A stretch of 6,805 nucleotides of DNA, taken from Candidatus Competibacteraceae bacterium. Lineage in GTDB: Bacteria > Pseudomonadota > Gammaproteobacteria > Competibacterales > Competibacteraceae. Both the position numbers and the translations under genes were made by a program. Position 1 is the stretch's first letter; every line of letters starts with the position of its first letter. The stretch is taken from assembly GCA_003527885.1 (NCBI GenBank), contig DPWB01000063.1:1-6805 (forward strand), given 5' to 3'. Of this stretch, positions 6,468-6,805 are shown one piece after another. Under the pieces are notes generated by a model. The model was not told the origin of the DNA, made no database searches, and saw only the letters and a list, made by a program, of their open reading frames with translations.

Positions 6468-6805
6468 TTACATGCCAGCTTGGCCAGGGCGACCGGGCGC
6501 GTGGCTGCGGGGTAGGGGAATCGGGCCGAAGGTTTCGGCCGGATAGCGGGTGATTTCGCCGCTGGCGGGATCGGCGGCCAGCCAGCCGAGCCAGCGCCAC
6601 GCTTCGGGGCTGGCGTAGCGAACGGCGGAGCCATCGGTGCTCAGGGTGGCGTTCTCGCCGCCATCGAAGTGATAGCAGCGGAACCCCAATTCCTGACCGC
6701 TGGCAACGTCCCACAGCCGCAGCGCGCCGTCGTCCCCGGCGGAGGCGAGCCAGCGCCCGTCCGGCGAGAAGGCGCAGCCGCTCACCCCACCCCCGTGCCC
6801 TTCCA
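6468..6805 (-). CDS. WD40-repeat protein, C-terminal end (5' part beyond right edge)
   Basis: The minus strand is open from the right edge to TAA at 6470-6468, giving about 111 residues of a protein that begins outside the window. The first visible residues form one complete WD40 blade: [17 protein letters not shown], then [19 protein letters not shown], with the classical GH and WD landmarks (here LWDV) and the SPDGR turn. The blade is close to the ideal consensus, as expected for a recently amplified repeat array. After it comes a non-WD40 tail of about 75 residues ([39 protein letters not shown]), which I recall as a recurring end of WD40 proteins in some gammaproteobacteria. It probably acts as the sensor/scaffold part of a larger multidomain protein whose N-terminal domain is not visible. 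The gene converges on the MoxR-VWA operon with 11 bases between the stops. Confidence 0.88.
   Translation of the reverse strand, partial: EGHGGGVSGCAFSPDGRWLASAGDDGALRLWDVASGQELGFRCYHFDGGENATLSTDGSAVRYASPEAWRWLGWLAADPASGEITRYPAETFGPIPLPRSHAPGRPGQAGM

Overview
The window is GC-rich bacterial DNA with tightly packed genes and Shine-Dalgarno-like sites ahead of most starts. The proteins look proteobacterial: a short lipoprotein, an AhpD-like enzyme, an L-2-hydroxyglutarate-oxidase-type flavoprotein, a MoxR ATPase paired with a metallopeptidase/VWA protein, and a WD40 protein with a distinctive tail. My best guess is a gammaproteobacterium of the Competibacteraceae type. That rests on remembered resemblance, mainly of the WD40 tail, and not on any search.

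Layout. (1) 1-252, minus strand: the N-terminal part of a lipoprotein gene that runs off the left edge, with a fair sigma70-like promoter at 363-390. (2) 253-659: a gene-free, GC-rich intergenic stretch containing a nested inverted repeat. (3) 660-1500, plus strand: a free-standing RNase A-like (CdiA-CT type) toxin-domain protein, then a 71-residue acidic protein that may be its immunity partner. (4) 1573-3331, plus strand: an AhpD/CMD peroxidase-related enzyme and an FAD-dependent oxidoreductase. (5) 3332-3586: an intergenic gap with a perfect 15-bp inverted repeat, each arm carrying a consensus DnaA box. (6) 3587-6456, plus strand: a two-gene operon with overlapping stop and start. It encodes a MoxR-family AAA+ ATPase (TTG start) and a 600-residue protein with an HExxH metallopeptidase domain followed by a VWA domain. 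(7) 6468-6805, minus strand: the C-terminal end of a WD40-repeat protein, convergent with the operon and entering from the right edge.

How the parts may work together. The MoxR and VWA proteins almost certainly act as one machine: in MoxR systems the ATPase works with a MIDAS-containing VWA partner to remodel or activate a client. Here the partner also carries a putative zinc protease site, and its N-terminal ~200 residues look like a second, degenerate copy of the protease module. The toxin-like gene and acidic small gene may form a toxin-immunity pair. The redox genes look like ordinary metabolism. The points most worth a second look are the standalone RNase A-like toxin, the internal duplication in the metallopeptidase-VWA protein, and the DnaA-box hairpin.
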